This document shows, in pieces, positions 10,633-21,195 of a DNA stretch of 40,962 bases. The position numbers and the translations under genes are program-made. Positions within the stretch are counted from its first letter, which is position 1; each line of letters opens with the position of its first letter. Below the pieces are notes generated by a model. It searched no databases and had not been told where the DNA came from. It was given only the letters and a program-made list of their open reading frames with translations. Source of the stretch: Endozoicomonas sp. (ex Botrylloides leachii) (GTDB taxonomy: Bacteria > Pseudomonadota > Gammaproteobacteria > Pseudomonadales > Endozoicomonadaceae); the NCBI GenBank assembly GCA_028728195.1, contig JAQYUY010000099.1:1-40962 (forward strand), given 5' to 3'.

Positions 10633-11877
10633 ATGCCAGTAGGAGTTTTTGGAAAGAGTGCCATGACTAAAATTGTAAAATCCCTGAAGATGGCAAATAT
10701 TTGTTATGACATTAGGGGACCTGCACTGCGTGAAGCAAAGCGACTGGAAGATGAAGGACATAAAATCCTTAAGCTTAATACAGGGAATCCTGCTGCTTTT
10801 GGGCTTGATGCCCCTGAAGAAATCATTCAAGACATGATTCGAAACTTACCGCAGGCACAAGGTTATTGTGATTCAAAAGGGCTATTTTCAGCTCGAAAAG
10901 CCATTATGCAAGACTGCCAAAAAAAGAATCTACCTAAAATCACGCTAGAAGATATTGTGATTGGCAATGGCGTTAGTGAATTAATTGTCATGGCGATGCA
11001 GGCATTGCTCAACCATGGCGACGAAGTGCTTATTCCAGCACCAGACTACCCATTGTGGACCGCAGCCGTTAATTTGTGTAGTGGCCGAGCGGTTCATTAT
11101 ATCAAAGATGAGCAGTCCGAATGGTATCCAGATATTAATGATATACAAAAAAAAATAACATCAAAGACTAGAGCTATTGTTGTTATTAACCCTAATAATC
11201 CGACTGGTGCCGTGTATCCAAAAGAGTTGTTAGAACAAATTGTTGAGCTTGCCAGAAGAAATAATCTCATCATTTATGCTGACGAGATATATGACCGTAT
11301 ATTATACGATGGTGTCCAGCATACGCCGATGGCGACGCTGGCAGAAGATGTTTTATGTATTACATTTAATGGGCTGTCAAAATCCTATCGTGCTGCGGGT
11401 CTGCGCGCTGGGTGGCTTGTAGCCAGTGGTGCACGGCACAAGGCAGTTGATTATATGGAAGGTTTGGAGATGCTTGCGTCCATGCGCCTGTGCGCCAATG
11501 TGCCTTCGCAATTTGCAATACAGACAGCCTTAGGTGGTTATCAAAGTATAAAAGACCTTGTTATACCTGGTGGTCGGTTGTTAGAGCAAAGAAATAAAGC
11601 ATGGGAAATGCTGGAACAAATTCCTGGTGTTAGCTGTGTAAAACCCAAAGGAGCGCTTTATGTCTTCCCACGGCTCGATCCTAAAAGATATTCAATAAAG
11701 AATGATGAAAAACTGATACTTGATCTGCTTCTCCAAGAAAAAGTGTTATTGGTGCAGGGTAGCGCTTTTAATTGGCCAGAGAAAAATCATCTCCGTCTTG
11801 TCACGTTGCCAAGACTAGAAGAGTTGGAAGATATCATCACTCGACTTGCCCGTTTTCTTGGGAAATACAAGCAATAA
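10633..11877 (+). CDS. alaA: Pyridoxal-phosphate aminotransferase, AlaA-type
   Basis: IRGPALREAKRLEDEGHKILKLNTGNPAAFGLDAPEEI, NPNNPTGAVYP, FNGLSKSYRAAGLRAGW. Start may be the internal Met (MTKIVKSLK). Confidence 0.9.
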   Translation: MPVGVFGKSAMTKIVKSLKMANICYDIRGPALREAKRLEDEGHKILKLNTGNPAAFGLDAPEEIIQDMIRNLPQAQGYCDSKGLFSARKAIMQDCQKKNLPKITLEDIVIGNGVSELIVMAMQALLNHGDEVLIPAPDYPLWTAAVNLCSGRAVHYIKDEQSEWYPDINDIQKKITSKTRAIVVINPNNPTGAVYPKELLEQIVELARRNNLIIYADEIYDRILYDGVQHTPMATLAEDVLCITFNGLSKSYRAAGLRAGWLVASGARHKAVDYMEGLEMLASMRLCANVPSQFAIQTALGGYQSIKDLVIPGGRLLEQRNKAWEMLEQIPGVSCVKPKGALYVFPRLDPKRYSIKNDEKLILDLLLQEKVLLVQGSAFNWPEKNHLRLVTLPRLEELEDIITRLARFLGKYKQ

Positions 11878-12002
11878 GGTTTTTAGTCCTATTTTTTTAT
11901 TATCTTAGCAAGGCATAAGTAATGTCGTTTTTTATCTGGAAACGCTATGCCTCTTTGTTTTATCGGGCTTAAGTTTATTATCTGTAAATTTCGTCGACAA
12001 CG

Positions 12003-12032
12003 CTTGAAAGATGGTAAGTTAGTTACCATTTA
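12003..12032 (+). promoter_or_regulatory. Candidate sigma-32-type promoter for htpX
   Basis: CTTGAAA - 14 bp - TACCATTTA, close to the CTTGAAA/CCCCATnTA consensus, about 45 bp upstream of the htpX start. Confidence 0.55.
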
Positions 12033-12077
12033 TATAGCCACTCTACTCTAACTCTGAATAAAGGTAATCATTCTGTA

Positions 12078-12962
12078 ATGAAACGAATACTGCTATTTCT
12101 GGCGACTAATCTTGCAGTTGTAGCGCTGGCAAGTATCACCCTAAATATATTGGGTGTTGGCAGCTATATGACCTCCCAAGGGTTAAATCTTTCTGCATTA
12201 CTAATATTTTGCGCTGTGTTTGGTTTTGCGGGTTCTTTTGTATCTCTACTCATGTCCAAATGGATGGCAAAAATGAGCACGGGTACAGAGATTATCCAGC
12301 AGCCACGTAATGCGCAGGAGCGCTGGTTAGTTGACACCGTTACCGAACTATCTCAGAAGGCAGGTATCGGTATGCCTGAGGTAGGCATTTTCCCTTCACC
12401 TGAGCTCAATGCATTTGCTACAGGCTGGAATAAAAACGATGCGTTAGTTTCAGTCAGCCAAGGATTGCTTGATCGTTTTAATCCATCAGAAGCAAGGGCA
12501 GTTATTGGTCATGAGATAGGTCATGTTGCTAATGGTGATATGGTTACGCTGTCTTTAATACAAGGTGTAGTTAATACCTTTGTCATGTTTTTTGCACGAC
12601 TCATTGGATATGCTGTTGATAGTTTTTTACGCAGAGATGAGGAAAATAGTGGGCCAGGCTTTGGGTTTTATATCACTAGTTTTATAGCAGAAATTATACT
12701 TGGCTTTTTTGCTAGCGCTATTGTTATGTGGTTTTCACGCAAGCGAGAATTTCGGGCTGATGAAGCAGGTGCCAATCTTGCTGGAAAACAGAATATGATT
12801 TCAGCACTCCAACGCTTGAGCGAAGAATATGAAGCACCAAGTGCAATGCCTGCCAACATGTCGGCCATGGGTATTCGTAGTGGTTTAAAAGAGGGGTTAG
12901 CAGCTATGTTTTCCAGTCACCCGCCTATCAAAGAACGCATAGCCGCACTTAAGAATCATTAA
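12078..12962 (+). CDS. htpX: Membrane zinc metalloprotease HtpX
   Basis: [11 protein letters not shown] zinc-binding motif, [16 protein letters not shown]-terminus, [12 protein letters not shown]. Confidence 0.98.
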   Translation: MKRILLFLATNLAVVALASITLNILGVGSYMTSQGLNLSALLIFCAVFGFAGSFVSLLMSKWMAKMSTGTEIIQQPRNAQERWLVDTVTELSQKAGIGMPEVGIFPSPELNAFATGWNKNDALVSVSQGLLDRFNPSEARAVIGHEIGHVANGDMVTLSLIQGVVNTFVMFFARLIGYAVDSFLRRDEENSGPGFGFYITSFIAEIILGFFASAIVMWFSRKREFRADEAGANLAGKQNMISALQRLSEEYEAPSAMPANMSAMGIRSGLKEGLAAMFSSHPPIKERIAALKNH

Positions 12963-13050
12963 TCCATTTCATTGCCCTGGAAAAACTTGAGCTATTTGTT
13001 CAGGGTATTACCTAACTGTCCGAGAAAAAACTATTCTTCAGCATAGCCTC

Positions 13051-14295
13051 TTAAAAATACCGTTTTATGCCAGAGGCTATTTCTTCACCTTTTCTGCTTT
13101 TTTCTTTATTTGTTGATACGATGTTATCGCCTGCTTTATTGCGGGGCCTTTCATTGACTTCTGTTACCGCTTCACTCCTTCCTTGAGGGATATGTGGCTC
13201 AGGACTCGAAATGGTTCTAAAGGCATCTGTGAGTCCCGTATCATCTGGTGGCGTGTTAAAATGTGAAGCAGAAGCTACATTATTACCCGTAGTCATGTTC
13301 TTTCTGGCGGCATTAACGGCTTCTCCAAGTGCCTTAGCACCACCAGCAAGGTGAGAAGTACTTTCTCTGATCATTGATGCACTCATATTTGTAGCAGCGA
13401 TTGCCCCAGCTGCTGCCCCAGCTGCTATGGCATTACTATTTACATTTCTGCTGCCGATTGATGCACCCGTGATAACACCAGAAAGTAAAGCGGGTATTTT
13501 GTCTGTTAAAGTATATAAAATAACCACGACGACAAATAAAACGAACATTTCTTGCAAGTTGATTCCTGCTTGCATTTTGGTGTAGTAGTCATCTAAAAAG
13601 TTTTTTCCTATACCAATGATAAATATCATGGTAAATAACCGTGCGCCTAATCCAAGTACTGTTTTATAATAATTAATGGCAATATCTGTGGTCCAACGTG
13701 AACCGCCAAATCCCAAAAAGAAAACACCTGCATAAGCCAATATCCAGCCTGAACAGATAAGAATTAGCACGTTAACACTAATGAGCGTAAGCAGAAATAA
13801 AATAATGCCACCTAATATCAAACCAGCCATTGCGCTTGGTGGTGACCATAAAGATGCATTATTGATAACCTTAGTAATGACTTCAAAGCCAATATCCATA
13901 ATACTAGAGGGTGATATTTTTGGCCCCAATCCTGTTGCTTCTCCTGCTATTTGTCGTAATGAGTTGATGATAGCGTTGGCTATTTCAGGACCGTTGGTAA
14001 GTAACCACCAGAAAAAGCCTGTAAAAATAGTAAAGCGTATAAGCTCAAGAAAAAATGCTTGAATATCTTCTTTTTCAAGCGCCATTTGACCAAAAGTCCA
14101 AACCATACTCATTAGTACCAAGCTCCAGTAAAGATAACTGGCATGCTTAATAACGACAGCTGACCATTGGTTGAAGGATGACTGGTAGAGAGTCATGATA
14201 TTGTTTACAAGGTTATGACTATCGATATCAGCATAAGCACTAGGTACAAAGAGTAAGGGAAAAAGCAAATATAGTGACGATGGCTTTATAGTCAA
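13051..14295 (-). CDS. trbL: P-type conjugative transfer protein TrbL (VirB6-like)
   Basis: Polytopic membrane protein with ICSGWILAYAGVFFLGFGGSRWTTDIAINYYKTVLGLGARLFTMIFIIGIG, last gene of trb cluster; start codon TTG. Confidence 0.92.
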   Translation of the reverse strand: MTIKPSSLYLLFPLLFVPSAYADIDSHNLVNNIMTLYQSSFNQWSAVVIKHASYLYWSLVLMSMVWTFGQMALEKEDIQAFFLELIRFTIFTGFFWWLLTNGPEIANAIINSLRQIAGEATGLGPKISPSSIMDIGFEVITKVINNASLWSPPSAMAGLILGGIILFLLTLISVNVLILICSGWILAYAGVFFLGFGGSRWTTDIAINYYKTVLGLGARLFTMIFIIGIGKNFLDDYYTKMQAGINLQEMFVLFVVVVILYTLTDKIPALLSGVITGASIGSRNVNSNAIAAGAAAGAIAATNMSASMIRESTSHLAGGAKALGEAVNAARKNMTTGNNVASASHFNTPPDDTGLTDAFRTISSPEPHIPQGRSEAVTEVNERPRNKAGDNIVSTNKEKSRKGEEIASGIKRYF

Positions 14296-14449
14296 TTACT
14301 TACCCTCAAAGTTATTCCATTTAGAGTTACGATAACTTCATTAAAAAAACGGTTGTATTGAAAGGTAGTGATCAAATACGTATACCCGTATATTGAAAAA
14401 CTAAACGGATTTAAACTTAGTAAGTATCGGTTTTGTCTATCACAGTTGG

Positions 14450-15247
14450 TTACCATTTGGTTTGATCGGATTTCTTTATCGGTTTAGTAGACATAAACTG
14501 AACGGTTGCGGCTTGTTGCTGAGCCTGTTGATTTATTTCCTGTTGTCGTTGAACTGCTTGTGCATTCTGCCCAGCAAGCATGACTGTCCTAAGTTGAAGT
14601 AACTGGTTAACTTGAGCGCTAGCCAATAGATTAGCATATTGAATAGCCTTCATTTGACCATCGGCATTTTGAGCGGTCTGTTGCAAATTTTCCAAATGCT
14701 GCGCATCAGATTCAAGAAGTTTCTGTTGATTTTCGATTGCACTAAACAAGGCATCATTGGCACGTTTTTGCGATGTAGACCCAATACGACCATTTTTGTT
14801 TAATGAATCCAGATCTGCCTGTGTGCAGGCATTACCATTAAAACAGGGCTGTGATTTGTAGTGTTCTATATCTTGAAATTGATTGAGATACTGCTTAAGG
14901 CTACCAGCCTGTTCGACGTAGTAACGCATCTGATTTTGAATGCTAAGTATCTGGTTGATAGTGCTTTTTGCCTTATCCCAATCAAAATAGTGTAGTGTAT
15001 TGGTGTTCTGTACCATATTATGGTACTGATTTTTTTCCGTGGAAAGTTGACTTCGCTCTGTTGATAGTTGGCTTCTTGCTATCGAGAGTTCCATTCTAAG
15101 CTGTTGCAATTGAATTCTCATAACATTGAGCTGCTGAAAGGCTATGCCTATGGCCTGTACATCTACTACAGGAATAAAACCTGTCATTAGCGACTCTATA
15201 GTGAATACAAACGCTAATACGATAATCTTTCTGTTTAGCGACATCAT
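14450..15247 (-). CDS. trbJ: P-type conjugative transfer protein TrbJ (VirB5-like)
   Basis: Signal peptide, coiled-coil Q-rich protein, position between trbI and trbL. Confidence 0.85.
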   Translation of the reverse strand: MMSLNRKIIVLAFVFTIESLMTGFIPVVDVQAIGIAFQQLNVMRIQLQQLRMELSIARSQLSTERSQLSTEKNQYHNMVQNTNTLHYFDWDKAKSTINQILSIQNQMRYYVEQAGSLKQYLNQFQDIEHYKSQPCFNGNACTQADLDSLNKNGRIGSTSQKRANDALFSAIENQQKLLESDAQHLENLQQTAQNADGQMKAIQYANLLASAQVNQLLQLRTVMLAGQNAQAVQRQQEINQQAQQQAATVQFMSTKPIKKSDQTKW

Positions 15248-16536
15248 GATTTCCCTCCAGCTGGATAGTCAAATGACCGGTAGGGTGTTTTAAATGTTAG
15301 ATCCTTGGTTAAGGTTACGTTAAAGCGGTAACCGGGGCGGATTTCCAGTGTCGGTGCTATATTCATATTTTTAGTAATCAACTGTGCAGCCGCCTGCCCT
15401 AACTGCTGACCAAGCGCCTCGTTGATCGCATCACTGGTGCTTATTCTATTATTGTTGCCTATCTTATTATCTTCTTGTTGGCTTAGCGTGATGCCAGCGG
15501 TGATGACTGACATCATTAAGGCGCCGCCGAAGATCCGCAAATAATGGTTATTGACCTGATCCTTAAAGCCAGAATACCCAGCGCTGTCAGCCCCTGGCAT
15601 AGATCCTATATCTAATGCTTTGCCGTCAGGAAAAATAATACGTTGCCAGCCAATTAGCACGCGAGACTGGCCAAAGGCAACCTGACTGGCATAAGTGCCC
15701 ACCAGACGTGCTCCCTGGGGAATTAACAAATAGCGCCCGGTGGGGGTGTCATAAACATTCTGAGAAACCTGCGCCATAATTTGTCCTGGAAGATCTGAAT
15801 TAATCCCTGAAATCATAACCGCAGGAATTACAAAGCCTGCTCTAACCTCATATGCAGAGCGAGGTTCTTGCATTTTGTTATCCAGTTTCCAGCGGTCTTT
15901 TCCATCGCTACCAGCAAAATCTGCATAAGCTGCTGATGAATCGTTAGACCTACCTGTTGTATTGTTTCCAGACACTGTTTTGCTAGTGCTGTTAGTCAAT
16001 AAGGCATTATTGCTTGCACCATAAGACTGTGATAATGAAGAAACTGCTACAGAAGTGTCAGCGATAAGTGCTTGTTGAAATTGATTTTCTCTCATCTCAT
16101 TAATTTTTTTTTGCTGCTCGGTCTGTACTGGATGTGTGGTTGCTTTTGATAATGAAGATTTAGTATAGGCTGCTATGGCGGCTTGATAAGTAGGCGGCGA
16201 TGATTTTGAAACTGTTTCTTTGTGACTCATAACCTCTGGACTGGCTGGAATAAAGCTTTGCCCTTCTCCTTTCACCATTTCTTTGGCGTAACTTAGTGCA
16301 GACTGTGCTCCCCCCTTATGATCATTTCCTGCTGTATTTGAATCATTACGCTCAGTGCGCGAGCGATCATAAGCGCCCAGACCAATAAGTAGGGTAAAAA
16401 ATAATACGATGCCAAAACAGATGAACAACGCCCGATTATTAATACGACGAACGCCTTTACCGCTAGGCTCAAAAGAGCGGTCAGGCGATGTTTTTACATT
16501 CTGATTTGGGTCAACATTGTCATTTTTTTTAGTCAT
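15244..16536 (-). CDS. trbI: Conjugal transfer protein TrbI (VirB10-like)
   Basis: YEVRAGFVIPAVMISGINSDLPGQIMAQVSQNVYDTPTGRYLLIPQGARLVGTYASQVAFGQSRVLIGWQRIIFPDG. Start probably MTKKNDN (16536) rather than track start 16587. Confidence 0.96.
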   Translation of the reverse strand: MTKKNDNVDPNQNVKTSPDRSFEPSGKGVRRINNRALFICFGIVLFFTLLIGLGAYDRSRTERNDSNTAGNDHKGGAQSALSYAKEMVKGEGQSFIPASPEVMSHKETVSKSSPPTYQAAIAAYTKSSLSKATTHPVQTEQQKKINEMRENQFQQALIADTSVAVSSLSQSYGASNNALLTNSTSKTVSGNNTTGRSNDSSAAYADFAGSDGKDRWKLDNKMQEPRSAYEVRAGFVIPAVMISGINSDLPGQIMAQVSQNVYDTPTGRYLLIPQGARLVGTYASQVAFGQSRVLIGWQRIIFPDGKALDIGSMPGADSAGYSGFKDQVNNHYLRIFGGALMMSVITAGITLSQQEDNKIGNNNRISTSDAINEALGQQLGQAAAQLITKNMNIAPTLEIRPGYRFNVTLTKDLTFKTPYRSFDYPAGGKS

Positions 16537-16984
16537 GGTCTGTTGCTCCTTTATAAGTCCATTTACCGGCTGGAACATACATGCCATCTACAATATCATA
16601 GCCCCGTGTCAGCACATCATTACCTACTAACAGGGTGACGCGTGTCATACTCGCAGAGGGCTCATCAATGATATAAGCTAAGGGAAAAATAGATGAGCCT
16701 TTACCGGCTGATTCGATCTTATTTTCTGGTGCATATTCCCGTACGGCATAACCAGAACGCCGAAGATTTTTTACCAGTTGTCTGCCGTAGTCATCATTGA
16801 TCGGTTGCTTAAATTGAAGCCAGGTATGTGCAGGTGGGTAGAGTCGAGCTAATGCACGAGTGGTGTCGTAAGCAATGCCAGCTTGGGCGTATTGGTCCAT
16901 AACCGGTGAGAAGTTACCATAATGGGATGTTGTGGCACACCCTGAAAGGAAAGCGCTAACGGCTAAAAACATCAGTTGTTTCAT
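16529..16984 (-). CDS. trbH: TrbH-like lipoprotein
   Basis: Lipobox FLSGC near N-terminus; location between trbG and trbI as in the RP4 order. Confidence 0.75.
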   Translation of the reverse strand: MKQLMFLAVSAFLSGCATTSHYGNFSPVMDQYAQAGIAYDTTRALARLYPPAHTWLQFKQPINDDYGRQLVKNLRRSGYAVREYAPENKIESAGKGSSIFPLAYIIDEPSASMTRVTLLVGNDVLTRGYDIVDGMYVPAGKWTYKGATDHD

Positions 16985-17865
16985 GATGAGCCTCTCTTGA
17001 TGGTCACCTTCTGTTGATGATTGCCAACACCGGAAATCAAAATAGCTTCATCAAATACTGAATCGACGATATAGCGGTCGTTTTGTACTCGGTAGTTGAC
17101 CATAGCTAACTGAGCCTTGGAAAATAGCCCTCTTTCTTTAGTCACCACCATCAATGCAGGTGCATCTTTTTGATGTAAAATGCTAGGCATTTGGATAATA
17201 GTTTTTTGGCCGTCATTATATACGCGCACAGGTTTCCAGCTGGCATTGCCTTTAATGAAGTACTTAAAGTCTAGGTTGCCCAGATATTCGTGAGTTTGTG
17301 GTAGTGTGGCTTGTTGGCGTTTTTTTGCTTGCTGTTGCTCAATGGCTGCCCATTTAGCTTCTTCCTGCTCAGGGTAGATAAAACCCACTTTGGGCATCCA
17401 ATCTTTCTGGTCAGATTTAGCAACTATATTATAAGTGCGCCGATTTGTTGTGATCACCATGGAGGTTTCTAAGCCTACATCATGGGGTTTAAAGTTGACG
17501 TTGATAGTGTCACCGGCTATGGAGGGTTTAATTGTCCAACGTGCTGTATCGCCTACTTCCGGTGTATCTGATAAGGTTTCACCGGGTTGTAATTGCAGGT
17601 TACAGACCTTAAACGGTGCGCAGATGATAGTGGCTTGTTGGACGCCATAGATATAACGAATAATGCCATCTTTGCCAATAATAGGTTTATTGTTTTTCTC
17701 GTTAACGCGCTTTTGCCATTGATGATACTGGATAATGGCTTCTTTCTCTTGAGTGGTTAGCTTTGGCTCTTTTCCCGAGAAATATGAGCGCTCAAAATTA
17801 GAGGTGGCGAGCAAATTAAAAGAGGGAAAAACCGATAGCATAAAAACCAATAGTTGCTTTTTCAT
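16981..17865 (-). CDS. trbG: P-type conjugative transfer protein TrbG (VirB9-like)
   Basis: GVQQATIICAPFKVCNLQLQPGETLSDTPEVGDTARWTIKPS ... VGFIYPE; start likely MKKQLLVF (17865) with signal peptide; track ORF extends to 17901. Confidence 0.94.
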   Translation of the reverse strand: MKKQLLVFMLSVFPSFNLLATSNFERSYFSGKEPKLTTQEKEAIIQYHQWQKRVNEKNNKPIIGKDGIIRYIYGVQQATIICAPFKVCNLQLQPGETLSDTPEVGDTARWTIKPSIAGDTINVNFKPHDVGLETSMVITTNRRTYNIVAKSDQKDWMPKVGFIYPEQEEAKWAAIEQQQAKKRQQATLPQTHEYLGNLDFKYFIKGNASWKPVRVYNDGQKTIIQMPSILHQKDAPALMVVTKERGLFSKAQLAMVNYRVQNDRYIVDSVFDEAILISGVGNHQQKVTIKRGSS

Positions 17866-17882
17866 TGCAATACCTTGAGGAA

Positions 17883-18593
17883 TTAAACCTGCTTTGACCA
17901 TGCAAAGTTGCTGATAAACAGTCCATTAGGGTTCTTCAGCAACTGTTCTTCACTGGTATCCTGATCAGCGGGTGAATAATAGATAGAAACTTGTGCTCGC
18001 CAGTTACTTTTACTGGTTAGCGTACCGCTGCGATCACGTACTATCTCAACCCATTCAACCTCCCAGGTTGTCTTCGTTTCTGGTATAACCGTACTTATCT
18101 GAACACTAACCGTTTCACGTGCTGCTTTTTGAAATACATTGCGATGTTGATAAAAATCATTCATTTCAACAAAAGCTGCATCTTTTTGGTCAAGCTTTGA
18201 ATAAACATCAAAGATGGCCTTGCGCTGGAGCTCTGCATCCGGTGTAATCATTCGAGCATGGGTAATAAAAGCAGCTACTTCTGCCCGAGTGACCAGTTTA
18301 CTGGGGGTCTTAGCATGCTGAGCCGCTCCGTATACGACGGTTTTTCCAAGTTTGTCTACTTCTACGATATAGGGCACAAACTTGGACTGTGAACCGATAT
18401 AAATCAACCCACCTACACTGGCCAGAGTGATCATTAAGCACAGCAGTGCAGCTAACTGCCAAAACAGCTTTTCAGTTTTAAGTCGAGCTGTATGGTCATT
18501 CCATGAACGTCGGGCGGTCAGATAGGGGGTGCGCCATTTTTTTGGATCTTGGCTATCTTTTGCAGGGTGCTTAAGTTTTGATAGTATGCTCAT
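17883..18593 (-). CDS. trbF: Conjugal transfer protein TrbF (VirB8-like)
   Basis: NPYLTARRSWNDHTARL-like start (WRTPYLTARRSWNDHTARLKTEKLFWQLAALLCLMITLASVGGLIYIGSQSKFVPYIVEVDKLG). Confidence 0.94.
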   Translation of the reverse strand: MSILSKLKHPAKDSQDPKKWRTPYLTARRSWNDHTARLKTEKLFWQLAALLCLMITLASVGGLIYIGSQSKFVPYIVEVDKLGKTVVYGAAQHAKTPSKLVTRAEVAAFITHARMITPDAELQRKAIFDVYSKLDQKDAAFVEMNDFYQHRNVFQKAARETVSVQISTVIPETKTTWEVEWVEIVRDRSGTLTSKSNWRAQVSIYYSPADQDTSEEQLLKNPNGLFISNFAWSKQV

Positions 18594-21169
18594 GCTATGT
18601 CATCCCTTTTATCGAACAAGGTATGATCTACATTACGCCTGCTCATCCAGTGATGAATCCATTCATCACCGTAAGTTCGTTCCAGTTTTTTCACCGCAGC
18701 TACCTCTTCTTTGTCAGAGACGCCTACAAAGCTCAAAGCTAATTTTCCCAGCCCTAGCTGAAAGAGACGCTGCCCTTCCTCAGAAAATACAAAATAGTCA
18801 CGCTTTTTCGTCGCCTTCGCCACGATATTAATTTGCGGGTCACGCAAGCCAAAGGCTTGGTAGATTGCATAGATATCTGGGTTGTTTGTATTTGCCTCTG
18901 GGTTAGGCAAGAAAATATTACTGGCAGTCCATGAAATCACTTTACTCATCAATCCAGCATTTTTTGCGTCATCAATTCCTTGTGTAGAAAACAGTACGAT
19001 GGCATTTTCTTTGCGGAACACACGTAACCACTCTTCAAACCGGTCGCTGAACATTTTATTACGGAACATCAGCCAAGCTTCATCGAGAGATATCACTGTT
19101 GGCCTACCATCAAGGGAACGCTCTATACGCCGGAATAAATAAGATAATACCGGCATCACATACATTGCTCCCATATTCATCAGGGTGGCCATCTCAAAGA
19201 CGGTAAAGTCAGATAGGGTTAGGTCATCTGTCTGGGCATCGAGTAAATTGCCCATAGGGCCATCAATCAGGTAGGCCGATAGTGCTTCACGTATTTCACT
19301 GTCCTGCACAGCTGTTGCAAAATCAGATAGAGAACGCGATTGACTACGATGACTCATATTTTCAATGGCTTCACGAATCAAGCTGCGCTTGAATACACCA
19401 ATATCGATACCACTGAGCGATAGCAGCAGTTCAATCCACTCACATGCCCATGCTTTATCGCTGCGGGTTTCTAAATATTGTAAGGGACATAAGCCAATCG
19501 AACTGTCATCAGCACCTAAATCAAAGTGCAGTCCAGACCGCCCATTGGTGCACGCTTGAATACCCGCTGCTAGCGTATAAGCAGAGTTACCTTTGTCAAA
19601 GGCAAACACTTGAGCTCTTTCATAACGCATAAACTGTGCTAGCGTGGTTAGCAGAAAGGTAGACTTACCACCGCCAGGACTACCAATAATGGATGTATGT
19701 CCCAAATCACCAACATGAAAATTGAGTAAAAATTGTGTTGTGCCTTGGGCAATACAAGCCATCAATGGGGGGCTGTCTTTTGGGTAAAATGGGCATGGGT
19801 TGTGCTCTCGACCTGTCCAGATACTACTGGTGGGAATAAGGTCTGAAAAATTCAAAGTATTAATCAAAGGACGACGGATATTCTCTACACCATGTCCAGG
19901 AATACTACCTAACCAAGCATCCATGGTATTGATATCTTCTACCCGTGCAGCAAAGCCTAGTTTTTGAATCATTTGACGAATTGTTCGTACCGATTCGGTT
20001 AGCTTGATTCGATTCTCGTCCATAATGACTACTACGCTGGTATAATAGCCTTGAGTGATCAGGCCACTGTTTACATCTGCTAGTGCCGCTTCAGCGTCAT
20101 TAACCATATCTGCGGCATCTTGATCAATTGCGCCTTTATAATTATTAAGCAGCTTGTCTACAAAGCCACGCACTTTTTGTCGCCACTTTTTACGGTATTT
20201 TTCTATATGGGCTATGGCCTCATGGTTATCAATAAAAATAAAACGATTTGACCACCGATATTCACAAGTTACTTCAGCCAGCGCTGAGAGGATGCCGGGA
20301 TAAGATTCCATAGGAAGGCCTTCCAGAGAGACTACCTGAATAAATTTGTCGCCAATACGAGGCACTACGCCGCTCCATAGATCTTGGCCGCCAATAATAG
20401 CATCGAGATAGATGGGATTTTTAGGCAGAACAATGGGCTGCTTAATGCCTGTGACACAGTATTGCAGCCACTGCAGGAAGAGGTCGTGAGTGATAGTATT
20501 GCCGGTCTTGTCACTAACTTTTCTAGCGGATAGCCGCTCCATGGACAGGACCACCCCAAGATCATCGGCAAGGGTTGAGCAGTCTTTTTTAAACTGATCA
20601 ATGATACTTTGTGTGCGAGCTTGACCTTCTAAAGGCGGTGTATCGTCATCAAATAATAGCTCGACGAATTTTTGCTGTGCCAATAATGGGGGAAACCAAG
20701 TCACGGTTAACACAAAATAGCCGCGATACATGGTTCCCATAGATTCAAACATTCGACGACGCTCTTCATCTATGGCTTCTGTTAGCGCATCAGGAAAGCT
20801 AGATGCTTCTCGATCAAAGTATTTTGGCGCTGGCTCACGAACAGCATCGACATGAAGCATCCAACCACTGTCCATTTTATTGGCCAGAGCCTGATTAATC
20901 CGAGCGATTACATTTTCCTTTTCATTATCGGTGGCACTGTTATGATCAGGCCCCCGATAGATCCAAGCAGCCATTAATGAGCCGTTTTTTCCAACAATAA
21001 CGCCGTCGTCTACCATAGCTGCATGATTTAATAAATCGACTAACCCTGCGTCTTTGCTACGGTGTTTTTTTAGATTAAGGTCCTGATCTACTCTGTAGAT
21101 CCGTTGCGCCAATATTAAAACAAGGAAAACACCCAATCCGGCAATCAGGTAAGTGATTACAGATAACAT
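18590..21169 (-). CDS. trbE: Conjugal transfer ATPase TrbE (VirB4-like)
   Basis: 859 aa; Walker A IIGSPGGGKSTFLLTTL; Walker B TVISLDEAWLMF. Confidence 0.97.
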   Translation of the reverse strand: MLSVITYLIAGLGVFLVLILAQRIYRVDQDLNLKKHRSKDAGLVDLLNHAAMVDDGVIVGKNGSLMAAWIYRGPDHNSATDNEKENVIARINQALANKMDSGWMLHVDAVREPAPKYFDREASSFPDALTEAIDEERRRMFESMGTMYRGYFVLTVTWFPPLLAQQKFVELLFDDDTPPLEGQARTQSIIDQFKKDCSTLADDLGVVLSMERLSARKVSDKTGNTITHDLFLQWLQYCVTGIKQPIVLPKNPIYLDAIIGGQDLWSGVVPRIGDKFIQVVSLEGLPMESYPGILSALAEVTCEYRWSNRFIFIDNHEAIAHIEKYRKKWRQKVRGFVDKLLNNYKGAIDQDAADMVNDAEAALADVNSGLITQGYYTSVVVIMDENRIKLTESVRTIRQMIQKLGFAARVEDINTMDAWLGSIPGHGVENIRRPLINTLNFSDLIPTSSIWTGREHNPCPFYPKDSPPLMACIAQGTTQFLLNFHVGDLGHTSIIGSPGGGKSTFLLTTLAQFMRYERAQVFAFDKGNSAYTLAAGIQACTNGRSGLHFDLGADDSSIGLCPLQYLETRSDKAWACEWIELLLSLSGIDIGVFKRSLIREAIENMSHRSQSRSLSDFATAVQDSEIREALSAYLIDGPMGNLLDAQTDDLTLSDFTVFEMATLMNMGAMYVMPVLSYLFRRIERSLDGRPTVISLDEAWLMFRNKMFSDRFEEWLRVFRKENAIVLFSTQGIDDAKNAGLMSKVISWTASNIFLPNPEANTNNPDIYAIYQAFGLRDPQINIVAKATKKRDYFVFSEEGQRLFQLGLGKLALSFVGVSDKEEVAAVKKLERTYGDEWIHHWMSRRNVDHTLFDKRDDIA

Positions 21170-21195
21170 GTGTTAATAACCTTTAGTGTTATGGT

